DNA of 64,000 nucleotides, taken from contig VZSR01000680.1 in NCBI GenBank assembly GCA_013398615.1, forward strand, positions 541,852 through 605,851, read 5' to 3'. A program made the translations under genes and the position numbers. Position 1 is the stretch's first letter. The number at the start of each line of letters is the position of its first letter. The stretch comes from Brachypodius melanocephalos. Its lineage: Eukaryota; Chordata; Aves; Passeriformes; Pycnonotidae. The notes beneath the pieces were generated by a model. The model was not told the DNA's origin and searched no databases. It saw only the letters and a program-made list of their open reading frames with translations. Shown piece after piece: positions 48,758-61,212 of this stretch.

Positions 48758-51700
48758 GTACTGCACAAAAGGTCAAACTGGTAAGCTGTAATTTTGCCAC
48801 TCCCTAGTTATTCCAAACTTGTGACTGTGGCTGTACTGGTAGCCCACATGTGTCCTGCACTTTCAGTGGGATTTAGAATTCATTTTCAATAGTGCTTTAA
48901 ATTGATAGGAAATATTATGGTGCACTGTTCTGTAGCTTTGTTCCTTCGCACTAAAATAAGTTGTGTTTTTGTGGTGAATGAAGTTACTCCTGTGTAACTT
49001 GGGAATAATATTAAGAATAGCAGTACTGCTGGTCGAAAAGCTTACCAACACATTGCTTTGTGCTTTTCCTCCACTTGTCCGAAATAAAAGGTTGTTTAAT
49101 GCTTCATTTGAATTCTCTTATCACATCTATCCTGGCCTGTGCTTCACCTGCTGGTCTGGAGTTGTCAGCATATGAATGGTGGTGGATCAGAACAACAAGC
49201 GGCTGGAGCACTTAGCTATTATTCAGACCTTCCTCGGAGAATGGAAATCCGAATGCATATAGCTTTTTAAAAAGTCAAATAGGACTCTAATTATACTGAG
49301 CTAAAGAATGCATATTTAAATTAAAAGAAAAAAAACCTCGCAGTGGTTTTAGAGAAATTTTAATTTCCAGTGTACCTTTGAGCATCAAGCTTAGGATAAG
49401 TTATTGTGATGATACAATGCACAGTGTTGTGAACACCAGTGCCTTTACTGTGCCAGCTCTAATAATGAGAATTTCATTGTTTGGGGAGAGCAGTCTCCTA
49501 CACTCTAGACAAAAGTGTAATTACTTTTGAACGATGTGGAATGTGCTCAGTTTAATAGCATGGAGAATAGATTCACAAAGATTCAGATAAAGCTAGCTTG
49601 GAAGCCATATGTGCAGTGTGGCAGGATGAAATTGTTAGCAGGCACCATAATTACAACATACACGCGCGCACTCGCACACGGTTTCACAGTTTAAACTATA
49701 AACTGTTGTTTTTGTAAGAGACAGGCCTATCTGAACAAGACTAGTTCAATTAAAATAAACCAGAAACAGTGGTAAGTTTGCATTTGTCTGGTGTTCTTTC
49801 CTTCCTCTCTTAATGGTAAATTGATATTTATAAGATGATAGAATTACATTGTTGCAAACATTGCGTTGTAAATGTCATCACAGAAGTAGCGGGGGGAAGC
49901 AGTTTCCGCAGATGCAGTTTTGGGCTTTCACCAGAGTTCCATCTTGCACCATTTCAGGGAATCACCCTGTGGGCTGTTAGAAAAAGGAAAAAATGAAAAA
50001 GAATCAGTCAGGACTCATCAAAGAGCTGTATAAGCTACCTACTGCACTGTATAGTCCAGACCCTGGAAAAGTGTCTGCAGTCCTTGAGAATCAGCTGTGA
50101 TGGAGCCAGAAGCAGCTTTGATAACTCTCCCATCTGCCTGACAAGCATCCTGCATTCACGTTAGGCTAATCTGCTTGTCCACCTTGTCGTGATCCCTGTT
50201 CTCCCAGAACTCCCATCCTGTCCCATCCATGTGAGTCATGCTTACATGACTTGCCAACTGCTTCGTGTGCAGGTCCTGTCTAGGGCACATAAAGAAACAG
50301 AAAAGGTGTTTTCATACTTCAGGTAGGTCAGGGATCAAAGCCATAGAGCAATTCAGGAGCAGTGTGCTTTTATGGAAGTTCTCTCTGTTTATTGAACCAC
50401 CTCTTAACACGGTGGCTTTTGCATACTTGTAGCCATGGAAAGCCAGAGTGGGTGCATTATTCCCAGCAGAAATCAATGGGCAGAAACACCTGCTGAAGTT
50501 TGAGATGACCCACTGGTGTTTTGGTCAGGCTTTGAAAGGTCCAAAGGTTGGTTAGGGGACATTAAATATGTATTGAAGTAAGAAAACTTTTTTTTTTTTC
50601 ATCCCCAAGCAGGAGGGTTAAAACTACATTTAAACCAGTAACTTGACAAATCAAGACCAGGCTTATAATATATAAATTGCCTGGAATACAGGGTGCAGAT
50701 GACTGTAGTTTTTAAAGGCCATGAAGAGAAGTGGAAACAGCAGTTGTTTGTTTTTGCTGAAGATCATCTTACTGTGAAGCAGTCATGTTTTTAATGGATT
50801 CATTTGAATGCAGTTAAGCAGAAAATAATCAACAGAAAAGTAAACACCTTTGTTTTATGGAAGTGCTGGGAACTGTATGTGTCCATTGTTTGCAAGTGAT
50901 TATGTGCCTAGGCATCAATTCATTGACTTCAAACTAGAAAATGTCTTCATTTAAACTTGCTGCATAAAAAACTAGTAATATTTAATGCAAGTGAGTAGCT
51001 GAAAAATTCTACAGAAAAAAAAAAAAGAGATAGGTAGAACTGTAAAGCCCACATTTGGTAGGAATATTCGAACCAGATGGTCTCTCTTATGAGGAAAAGA
51101 GCTATGAAATGCCCCATCAAAAAACCTATGTAAGCAAAAAAAACTTGGTCATCTTTCTAAGCAACAGAGTTAACTTCGAAATTTTGTTTCAAATCTGTGC
51201 TATCAATTTGAGGAGCACTGGGGCAGACTAGGATATGGAAAAAGCCCCACTAGGACTGTGAGACCAGTTTATAGCAACAATCCAGAGAGACTATGTTTAA
51301 ATGTTCCTACTTCTTCATACATCTTTTATTTCCAAGAGTCACTCCCTATGTGTGACATAACACAGGTGGGATCTATGGGATCTTCCCCATCCTGTCAGAA
51401 GTCAAACAATAGCTGTGGACTGTGTAGTTTCTGCAGTCTGGGTCCATCTCCTGTGGCACTCTGCTCAAATTTATTCTGAAACTGCACCTTTTCTTTGGTG
51501 ACAATGAATCTTATTGGTGTCATAAGTGAGACACGAACTCTGCTGCCAGTTAAACACCCGGTTCTCCATGGTTCTGAAAACAGAAGTCCAAAGAAAAGTA
51601 TTTTAAACTTTTTGTGTTCTTCCTTTCAATGAGTGTATATGTCCTTTGGCCAAGCTGCTGCACTGTTGAGAAGCTTTTGGCCTTAGGCTGTCGGTGTAAC

Positions 51701-54700
51701 TATGATCAGAATAGAGAGCAACATATTCCATACTCTTATCTGACATATGCCTCAGGACAAAGCACGTGGGAATCCCAGGTTGATTATGTTTTGCCCCCTG
51801 CATAGCACAAACTCCTGCTTCTGCACACCACCTTGACTAATTTTGCTTCAGTAATTGTTAATTCATTTTAGAACTTCCACAACAGTCTCCCCATTTGCTT
51901 TGTGTTTGCTCCACACACTGTTCATATCCACAGTACTTCTGAGTAGCTGGTGTGGTATTTTCTCCCTCTCTTTTCGCTGCAGGTGTGAATTTCTCTCTAT
52001 TTCCAGCCTTGTAAGAGCCAATGTTATTCTATCAGTTTTTGTCTGCTTGCAGTTGTTCTCTGAAAACCTTTTTCAGGTTTGCCCATTTTCATCCTCTTCT
52101 TGTAGTCCTATTTAGCTTAGTCATTTTTATTATTTAATCCATTCTAAAGCTTTTTAGTAAATAGCTCATATGAAGACGTTGCACAATAAAAATAAGTGTT
52201 GCTCTATTTGCTCGGACAGAATGTCAATAAAGTAGAGGATGGTTGGTTTTTGATATGCAGCTCTGCTTAGTAGAGATATACCAAACTTAAAAGGCATTGT
52301 GAAGTGTTGGTCATGGTTTCTTGGATTTCAGGGTTGCAAGGAGTCCCTGTGGTTGTAAACTCTGGCTCTTAGAAGGGCCAGAACCTTCTGCTACACTCAG
52401 TACTCACAGTTGTGTTTTACATTCTCTTCTCTCACTGTCAGATGTTTGTGTCCATAGAAAGTTACCCACTGCAGTTATGATTTGAAGCGTTTATTTTCTG
52501 TCCTTTCAATGAATGGGTGATGTGCTCCTGGTTCTCGCATTGTCTCTTTGATTATGATTTTTCAGGCCATACAAAATTCAGTTGGATTAGGCTCTGCCTA
52601 GGCCAGCTTGCTTTCTCTAATTTTTCTTCCCGGTGCTAATGCCTTTCCAGATTCAGCAAAAGAAGGGGTGGTTGTAGTGGGAATGAAAATGTGGCTCCAG
52701 GCAGTTGCTGGCATTTAAGGTGTCGTGTCATCCAGTCATGTTTTTTCCCTTTGATGGAACTAACTGCTTCCTTCTTGTCTTAAGTACATCAGTGAAATAC
52801 CACCGCCTTCTCCTCTGTAATAAAAGGAGTTATTAATTCTCTATAGAAATTCATGGCTGAAGAAGGACCTTTGGCAAATTAGACTGCAGATTTCATGATG
52901 TGTTTGCTTAAGGATGGGCATCTACCATTGGTGGGTCAACTTCTAAGATATGTTCAGAGACCTCCCTACAAGGAGAGATTGATGTGCTGCAATGTTTCTG
53001 AACCAAACAATGTTCCAAAGTGTTTAAGAGACAATGAAATGGAGGGAACAAACTTCCTTAAGTAGAAAAGAGTCCTTTATGCCTGGGGTAGCAAGCATGT
53101 CTGAATAGTTTGGCCAGCCTCATTTCCAGATTCTCTTTAACACCCTGAATTTCTTTGTTTCTTTTTCCGGTTTGGTTGCAGTTGTGTGATCAGATAAGGC
53201 ATTTTTGCTCCTTGCAAAGGAGAAGTAGACTTGGTGAATCCCATTAATTTAGCATCACTAGATAAACCAACAAAAGTAACTGAGTGGAGTTGTGCCCAGT
53301 TTAACTCAGCACAGCTTTTGCCAGAGCAGTGTAAACAAGACTGTAGTTATACGTGGAAATAGTCTGCTTCAGCATCCTTTTTTTATGCTTTTAAAACTGA
53401 ATTCCCCCCCCCAAGGAAAAAAAAATAGCGCTCTAAAGATTAACTTTGTGTAGTTTGTACAGGCAGCAAGCAAATTACATAGATCGTGTAAAGCAGAGAC
53501 CAGTAAAATCTAATATCAGACTGTTATAATCTTTATTTATATTGTATCCAGAGTATGATTTATTTTTATAGAGACGGAAAAAAGAAGCATTCCTGCCCCA
53601 GAATGCTTGGCTTATGACCCTGTTCCTGCAAAATAATCTGGTTGATTGGAACCTAATGCTGATGGTAGTGGGAAGGAGGGAAGGAGAGGTCACTGACTAT
53701 AACTCCTTCTCCACATAGCTCTTTGTAGGATTGGAGTTTGATGACAGAAAATAATAAATACTATAGCAAAAGGTAAAATCCTTCTGACATCTCAAGTCTG
53801 AATTACTGGGGCAAATTGTATGTGTATCTCTACACTAAGTCATGTCAGAAGTGGAAGCTTGCATTACTTATTAATACTGCTAGCCAAAAATAATGCAAAA
53901 AATCCAGGCTTCAGACTCTCCTCTATTCTGATTTTCAGATTGAATTTAAAGTGTGTGTTTCATCTCTGTGACTGTGAGTGAAACTTTCCTCTTTCCCATT
54001 CTTTTCCTTTTAAATTGCTGCAGTTGTAATCAGGAGATCTGCTCAGCCTTGGATCCATCTGTGTTCAAAAGCAGCAGTATTTGCTGAGGATGTGCAGGTT
54101 TCCAGAAAACAACCAGATACGAATGTGGAGCTGAGCATTTAGGATTTAGGGCTCTGTTAGGAGCAAGCTAGTTTCTTGTATGGTTTTCAGTTAAATTTAT
54201 GGAGTCTCAGCGATAAACTTCTGGTGATTATTGGAGTCTTGGTGCAGCACAAGGACATTTTGGCTTTTCTCATAGTAGAAAGAAGTTATTTCACAGAATG
54301 GAGTTGGCTGCTAACAGATAATACAAAGCCATGTAAATCTTAATGTCACTTCTGGGGTGAAGATTAAAGGGTGAAGTCTCCTCTGACTATATGTTAAAAA
54401 AGTGTGTGTTCAGAAGTGAGCTGGTAAATTTAGCTTTAACTTTATAGTTAATGGGAGTAAATAGGGAATAGTGGAGCATGATTCATTTTGTCCTAACAGA
54501 TCTTGTAAGTAGGTCAGGGAACTCACACCCTAGACGTGCCTATTTGTCTTCATAGGTTACAGCTGGAGCTTAGGGTGTTAATCTCAGCTGTTGATCCCTA
54601 TAGTTTATAAATCTGTGGTTAGATAACTTCAACCAAAAAAGCCTTGACTGAGAGGTAATTGCCTGGCCAGAGCACTTAATAGTTTGTTGTTCATAAGCAA

Positions 54701-57010
54701 AAGTTTGCTATGTAGTGCTTAGCTCTGTTGGTAATAGAAAACATTCTGCATCTCAAGAGTTCAAACCACTCAACTCACTTGAGTTTGTGGCCTGCATCTC
54801 ACTAATGATAGAGTGTGAGTCCGTGGTATATTCTTTCCTTTTATAAATATTAAATCTGCAAATGTGTCCCCCCCCGCTTTTTTTTTCCCCAAATTGTTAA
54901 ATTCATATTGTCTTGACAGAGACAGCAGCAGAGTGTGGGGGAGAGCAGATTGATCAGTCACAATAGTTACACGTGTAAGACTTGTTTAAACTCTCTTTAA
55001 ACCAATTTGATAAACTCTGCTGGAAAACAGTTTTCAGAATTTCATGTATCTACAAGCAGAGTAGCAAAGGGTGTGATTCAGTCCTGCAAAGAATACATCT
55101 GTGGCAGATGATGTACTTTTCCTGTTTGCTTGTGGCCAGTGTAAACTTAGCTTTTGGGCAGTGACCGTAGCTTCAGTTTTGAAGCTGTCAGCATGAGTAT
55201 TGGGTAATATATTGACACAGGGCCACAGTGAATTCCTGAGCTTTCCTTGTGAATAACCTAATTTGACTGAAATACTTACTTTGATATTTAGGATCTGTGT
55301 CTTTATATTGCTCTGTAATCACAGAGTTGCTGGATTTGTAATTTGATGAATATTAACAAAGATGGCAAGTTTTTGGTTTACTGGGTGAAATTAGATGTTA
55401 TTTCCAGCTTGCAGGTTGTGGATTTATCATGGGCAGTTCACTTATGTCATCTGTGGCTGTGCTAGTACAATGGAAATTATACTTGCCCTTCATCCGTGAT
55501 GGTCTGTGATGTTTCCACACTCATGGAGATTATTGAATGCCATACAGTGAGGTTGGGGTTTGGTTCACCAAAGTTCAGGCACATAAAAGTTAGGTGTTTG
55601 GGCTGTCTTCACAGTTTGTGTAGAAAGATAACCACCCGCCTAGAACAACATTTCCAATCTCAAAATAAGCACCCAGGACAAGAAAGATGAATTACCCTCT
55701 GAAAGTGCTTGTCTATTGACTATAGAGGGAGCCTTGATGACTAGTTTAGACTAGGTGTCTGATTTGGGGCTAAAATTAGGTGAGAGTAATCCCATTCACA
55801 CTGTGTGGTGTTAAAGAAATAATGCATGATACTGTGCAAATATTCTCTCATTTTTCTGTAGAAGTAACTGTGTTCTAGTTCACCCATTTTGGGGGAGGGG
55901 TTGGGGGGGTTGTGTATAAATATTCTATCAGGATTCTTTTTTTAACCAGTACTGATGATGTTTAGTGAGGTTTTAAGAACTGGATATTCCCTAAAAGAAA
56001 ACCTTTTGTTGTATATCTATTAAGTAGTGTTAAGTTCAAACAATAAATGATGCGTGAGCAACACAGTGAGCAACATGTATTGGAGAATAAAGACAGAACA
56101 CCTTAAAAAGGCTATTTTGGGAAGATTATCTTAGTATTGAAAAATGGCATTAATTCTGGTGGGTTTCCCCTTTAAAATTTAGGAAATTATCAAATGTTAT
56201 TAGAAATTCAGATGCTTAATAAAGCATTTGTCTGTGTTAGTATCAGCTGCAATGAACATCAAATCTTATTGTTCAGTTTAATTGATTACAGAGGACGTAT
56301 GTAACCTGTTAAAGGTTTGCTTTCACCTTGCTTGGTCATTTTTGCAAGTCCAAATGCTATGCACAGGCACAGTAGACAGACCTAGCAATGTGTTGGTTAA
56401 GAAACTGTAGTTAAATTCCAGCCTTTCTCCCTAGAAACCTGTCTCCTGCTTGTTTTAATTCTACTTATGTCCTCCTCTGTGTTTAATCCAGAAAATGGGT
56501 ATATGTACATGTGCACAGCTTCACATTTTGGCACCATGTTTGGTATATTTTGTGCTGTGACTTGTATCGTGCCTGCAGGCCATAGGAAAACGACACAAAT
56601 TAAATGTGAAATAGGAGGAGACATAATTTAAAACTTGCATGTTCTAGAGATGCAGTATGGCAGCTGAGAGTTGCAACATATTGCAAAAAATTCCCCCTAT
56701 TTCCCCAACAAGGAGCCGGTGTTTTCAGCTGTGCAGGCTGCTGGAAACACAGGCAGCTTCCTTGGCTGTTTGCTGGGAGTAGCTGTCACTGCCTTTTATT
56801 TGAGACACTATCATGACCACTGCTACACATGCTCTGTCTCCTTCTTGTGCCTGTCTAACTGCACAGGTCGTGTTCTGCTCTGCCCTCTTCTGTGGTTCTG
56901 TAATTATATTTACTTTACATAGACATACGAGTTCCCTTTTCCCTTTTACATATGTTGTTTTCCTTCATGCTGAGAAAACTCCGCAGCCTGACAGGGCGCT
57001 TTTTTTCTTT

Positions 57011-57012
<2 letters not shown>

Positions 57013-57041
<29 letters not shown>
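57013..57041 (+). repeat. Poly-T run (29 T)
   Basis: This is an uninterrupted T run. It is the longest homopolymer in the window and is likely to be length-variable or inaccurately assembled. Confidence 0.9.
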
Positions 57042-57044
<3 letters not shown>

Positions 57045-57229
57045 CACTCCAAATTCTATCCAGCTTTAAACTCTTATGTTTATAACCCTGAATATCTCTA
57101 AAATGTCTTTACCTAAAACACTTTATGGTTTTATTACCAGGTTTATGCCAGTAATAATATTCACATCAGCTTTCTTAGGGATAATCTTTAAGCAGAACCT
57201 AGCAAGAAAGGCTTTGAAAACTATCATTC

Positions 57230-57640
57230 CCAGGAACGCAAATCTCGGAACATGAAACATCGGTTTAATCGCCCTCTCTGACAACTTAACACGACAGATT
57301 GAAAAATACAAGCCGATATGGAAGTGGGATCAATGGATTATCAAAGTCCTAAACATCTTTTCTTGGGAGGGGGGAGAGGCGGGGAGCTTTGGGGTCCATT
57401 GGCATGCGTAAAACACGAAGTTTGCACAGCTTACCGCGGATCCGCTGCTGTCTGACTGGCAGGGAAGTTGAGAGGAAGGGAGAGAGATTTACATGAGGGA
57501 ACTCAGGGGGCTTTGTCACGGCAATTGTATAAAGTGATATACAGTGCAAATCGACTCGAGCATGTCCCTGGATAGCAGGCGGTTTACAGCCTCTTCAAGC
57601 AGAGATTACTGCTTTATCTTGTCATACTAAATTAACGTGG
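57230..57640. promoter_or_regulatory. CpG-retaining candidate regulatory block
   Basis: About 17 CpGs by hand count lie in 410 bases, including ACCGCGGATCCG at 57434-57445 and ATCGACTCGAG near 57550. The 8 kb to the left is almost CpG-free. The sequence is complex, repeat-free and balanced in composition, features usual for conserved enhancers or alternative promoters of developmental regulators. It precedes an unusually strong splice-acceptor-like tract. Conservation cannot be tested here. Confidence 0.5.
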
Positions 57641-57713
57641 CAGCACACTGTTAAACAGTGGTGACCTCTTCATCTGTGGAAATTGCTGCCTAGAGGAGAG
57701 ATGGTATTTAAGA

Positions 57714-57836
57714 CTCTCTTTCTCTCTCTCTCTTTTTCTCTCCCCTCCCCACTTTTTCTCTGTATCCTCTTCCCTTCCTCCCTGTCTCCCTCTCTCTATC
57801 TTGTCTTTTTTTTTCTTTTTTTTTTTTTTTCTGTAG
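57714..57836 (+). repeat. Long polypyrimidine tract ending in CTGTAG
   Basis: About 120 bases of almost pure C/T begin with (CT)n, pass through CCTCCC-type sequence and end in T20-type runs followed by CTGTAG (AG at 57835-57836). It is either a simple repeat or a very strong 3' splice-site tract. The adjoining downstream sequence switches abruptly to purine-rich. Confidence 0.8.
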
Positions 57837-57923
57837 GGCCCTGAGGCATTTTTGGGTTAGGTTGTAACATTAAAGACAAAAAAGAAAGAAAGAAGGGGGA
57901 AGGGAGAGGCTTTTAACATCAAG
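57837..57923 (+). other. SOX5: Candidate cryptic/poison exon of SOX5
   Basis: This 87-base segment is bounded by the tract ending in CTGTAG and by AAG|GTGACA at 57924, a moderate donor. It contains a GAAAGAAAGAAGGGGGAAGG-type purine block of the kind that acts as a splicing enhancer. The upstream SOX5 exon ends in phase 0; read in that phase the segment gives GPEAFLG and then TAG at 57858-57860. Inclusion would truncate the protein after about 97 residues. No transcript evidence is available, so this is inference only. Confidence 0.2.
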
Positions 57924-58400
57924 GTGACAACAGCTATGTGTTAATTGGGCCTTTGTTGTTTGATTAATAGCCACTTTGGTGTAGAATATTAAGACAGTTG
58001 TTTGGACAACTTTCTAAAAATGACATGTCCTTTCAGTAAACTGGGATTAAGCGATGTTCTCTGGTCTGCACATTTTAACTCCTTATTGTTATTGCATTTA
58101 GTCCTAAGCTTGCTGCTCTTTTGGAGCGAGCATTGCATCCAGCGCTCCTGGCACCATCCTCGGCTGGCATGGAATGCCAGAGCTCTCTCCAGGGGCACTC
58201 CGGGGAGCTGCTCTGGGGCTGCTGTTATTGAGGGTCAAGGTGATGAAAATACCGCTGCAGTGTGGTCGAGCTCTTGTGTTGGGCTGTATTTTAGAATTGA
58301 ACGATGCTCCGAGAAACGCAGTCGAGTGGGAAAAGGGAAACAGCCATTTCATTGGGCTGGCAGTGTAATACAGAAGAACAGGAAAATTAAATCCCACGTT
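57924..58400. promoter_or_regulatory. Candidate regulatory block with SOX and homeodomain motifs
   Basis: The segment GGGCCTTTGTTGTTTGATTAATAGCC (57948-57973) contains a CCTTTGTT SOX-type site directly beside an ATTAAT homeodomain-type site. Further right, complex sequence with retained CpGs continues to about 58330 (for example TTGGAGCGAGC, TCGAGC, ACGATGCTCCG). The 146-codon open frame at 58002-58442 shows no recognisable domain. The block may form one element with 57230-57640. Confidence 0.4.
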
Positions 58401-60884
58401 CCCATCTTTTTCAGTAAACTGAGTCAGTTAAGGAGAGGATGACATTTATTCTTTAGACCAGGTTTTCTTTTCTTGATTTCTCTATTTACTATGCAGTGCT
58501 TCACTGTGGGTCCAATCCAAAGCTCTTTGAAGTCACTATAAAGACTGCTTTGTCTTTAATAGGCTTTGGATCAAGGCCCACATGACCTTAGGCAAATTAT
58601 TGCAAATCACTGTTATGAAGTGCTTGGAAATTTGCAAGCATACATGTCCGAAGTATTCATTTTTGATATGCTTTAAAAAGCATTTGGGAGGCCAGGTAAA
58701 ATCAGGTTGGCCAGATTGGCCTTGGAGGTATCCATATGTGCTGAAAATGGAAATGTTATGGATGCATGTTTGGGTTAAGGAGGCTTTTCCTACCTCTCCC
58801 TTTGCTGACTAATGAGTGTTTAACAGGTTCTCTTCCTAGGCTGTTGGGGTTGCCAGTTGACAAGAGAAAATGCTTTCACTTCCAAAACTCAACACTGACT
58901 CTGGAATGCCATAGGACTTTGACTACTTCAGTTACATGAAGGTGGCTGTAGAAATTTAATTATATGAGATGGAAAAAGACTTGAAGATGATCTATCTTGG
59001 ATTTTTTTTCCCTGCTGGAGACAATTGTTCCTTACTGTGAATTTCTTGAGCTGCCACCTACACAAAGATTCATGCAGAATTCTGTGCGTTTTGTATGTAA
59101 CATTTTCAGAGGCAAGTTTTTTATTCACTTCCCTGGGATGCCAGCACAGCTTATTTTTGCAGCAGAATATTTGCCATTTCAGATGCAATGTATCTGTGAA
59201 CACTGATGTTATCATTGTTTTCTTTGGTTGATTTTTGAAGGCCGTTGAGCTAAGCGTTTATACTAGAGATATGGAAAGGACAGACTTCCAGATTTATTAT
59301 TTGGAGAAATCAATGCGTTTGATAATTTATGTAGAGCTTACAGAGGCCACGTAAGTGGCTCATGAATCGATCATCAGCCAGCAAAAAAAGAAAGCTAACG
59401 AGCTCATTTCAATAGCAAGTTGCTCATTAGCAGGTAGGCTTACTGATCTTTCAGGGTTTCCAGTTCAAAGTCACATGCTTTTTCCATGTTCTCGGAAGAA
59501 GTACTTTCCTTGCAAAGAACAGACACAGAAAAAGAAAGGATGGCTAGGTTTTGAACATTTTCCCATCACTTTGACATAAATGTTTACAGTAAAAGCTTGA
59601 TGCTGGGCTAGAGGGGCAGCCATCTAATGGTCTTGGCCTGTGCCCATCAGTGTAGTTGCATCAACTTTTAGCCTCTAAAACTGAGTTCACTAGGGAATTA
59701 ACAGTATATATGGGAAGAAGAGGATAGAGGCCTTTTCTGTGTTTCTGCATAGAAATCCCTACATTCCCAGGACAGCACTGTCAGTCCAGATTTTGTCCAG
59801 TTCATAAGCCACGTGTGGAATGCCAGCCCATAGGCAGGATGTCCTTTCCTCCATTCCCAGTCAAACACCGTGACCCATCCTGGTTAGGTCACACCAGGCC
59901 TGTGTCCTCCCCTCTCCTGGTACTACTTGATGGATGCCTTCTTTGAAATACTCCCAGGAAGATTTTTTTTGTGGGGTGTACACAAGAGTTATCTTCTTTA
60001 TAGCTCAGTTGTTATCCTTCGTGGTAGAGATACCAAGCACTGAAAGAACATGGGAATGAACCTTCTTCTAGGAAATACTCTAAGGGTCAGTACTGAGATG
60101 TATGGTAAATTTTATGTACTAAGGCTCATAAACATGCCTGAGAGCGGGGAATTTTTTAGCTTTGTGCATTAGTAGAGTGTACTGGTGTCCATCACTACTG
60201 TTTTCTTTTTTTTCTTGTAGTGAAGAAGCAAAATTCATTTTTAGCCTTTTTGAAAAGTAAACCCACTGCTTTTATCACCAAACTTCTGATGGAATGTTCT
60301 TGAATCCTTATGTTGCTTGTATATATAAGTATATATGTAAAAATATTTAGGTGTATATATACAAACACATGTATTTCAGCTATCTCCTTTAGACATGAAG
60401 AATACACCACTCCTAATCAGACTGAAAAATCCTGAAAAAACAGTTTCTTGACAGAGTTGCCTGAGGCTTTTGCAAAAGAGGGACTCTCGAAACATATTTT
60501 TAAAATATTTTTAAAAAAGACAGATTTTCCAAATCTCAGGAATAGATTTTCAACTGCCTGATTTGGCTTGAAATGAGTTGGCTGAATCAGTTTCTTTTTC
60601 TTTTAAGTAAGTCTATAAAGCTTTGATGAATCTGGCTCATTGTTTAGCACTTATCTCATGAGTAAAGCTTGAGAGGTTTGGCTTGAAACTTACCAAATCA
60701 CATCTTTGGAAAATGGCCCAAGCCTATTGATTTATCTGAAAAAAAAAATTTAAAAAAAAGTGCAGAGCAAAACACAACTAAAAAATCCTGATCCAGCTTA
60801 GTGAGTAAGTCCCTTGCAGATCTATAGAGCCCCTACTGAATGAGCACATCTATTTCTTACCATTTGTCTGCCTTGCACTTCATG
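58401..60884. other. SOX5: SOX5 second intron, no exon seen
   Basis: This is AT-rich unique intron. A TA/TG-rich stretch lies at 60316-60375. No gene is recognised. Confidence 0.7.
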
Positions 60885-61212
60885 GAACTGTAGGGATTGG
60901 GAGAGGTCACCCAGTCCCAGCTTCAATCCAAGGATCAGCCGTACCAGTGTAATTTCTTTCAGATAATAGTCTGACTTCTTGAAGTTACTCAAGACAGGAG
61001 ACTTAGAACCTCCCAGTCTGTCTGGCCCAGGATATTGCTGTCTCTGCCTTTAGAAAATAACTCCTGTGTATTCCTTCCTGCATCACTTTTCTTCCATTGG
61101 TTGATTCTTGTCCTAGCCACTGCAGCAAAAGGAAATACACTCTTTTCTACAGCAAATGTTTTTGTATTTGAAAAGTGGTATCACATTCCTTTGTCTCAGA
61201 CTTCCCTTTCAG
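60885..61212 (-). mobile_element. Old diverged CR1-type LINE fragment
   Basis: Read on the + strand, the order TAGGGATTGGGAGAGGTCACCCAGTCCCAGC, then CTTAGAACCTCCCAG, CTCCTGTGTATTCCTTCCTGC, AGCAAAAGG, and a TTTGAAAAGTGGTATCACATTCCTTTGTCTCAGACTTC-like stretch matches the reverse complement of old amniote CR1/L3-like 3' ends (GGGACCTC...GTCCAACCCC... TAACCTCCC... TGAAGGCTGCTATCAAATCCCCCCTCAGTCTTC). Divergence is high, so it predates the other copies. Confidence 0.6.

Larger units (their letters stand above)
48199..57119. other. SOX5: SOX5 second intron, no exon seen
   Basis: This is long AT-rich intron with an A-rich tract at 48711-48757, short A/T runs (50588-50600, 51016-51027), G-rich 55892-55909 and a 29-base T run at 57013-57041. 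The T run is not accompanied by a polyadenylation hexamer on the - strand within 40 bases, so I do not call a retrocopy. No protein, tRNA or structured RNA is recognised. Confidence 0.7.

Noticed and set aside
57013..57041. Poly-T run as a minus-strand retrocopy tail
   Set aside because: No AATAAA-type signal lies within the expected distance on the minus strand and no gene-like sequence is adjacent.
58002..58442. 146-codon open frame on the plus strand
   Set aside because: It begins at a non-ATG start and shows no family resemblance. It lies in a candidate regulatory block, so the sequence complexity is better explained as non-coding.
58575..58690. MIR-like words (ATGACCTTAGGCAAATTATT)
   Set aside because: The match covers only about 20 bases with weak flanking similarity, too little to call an element without a repeat library.
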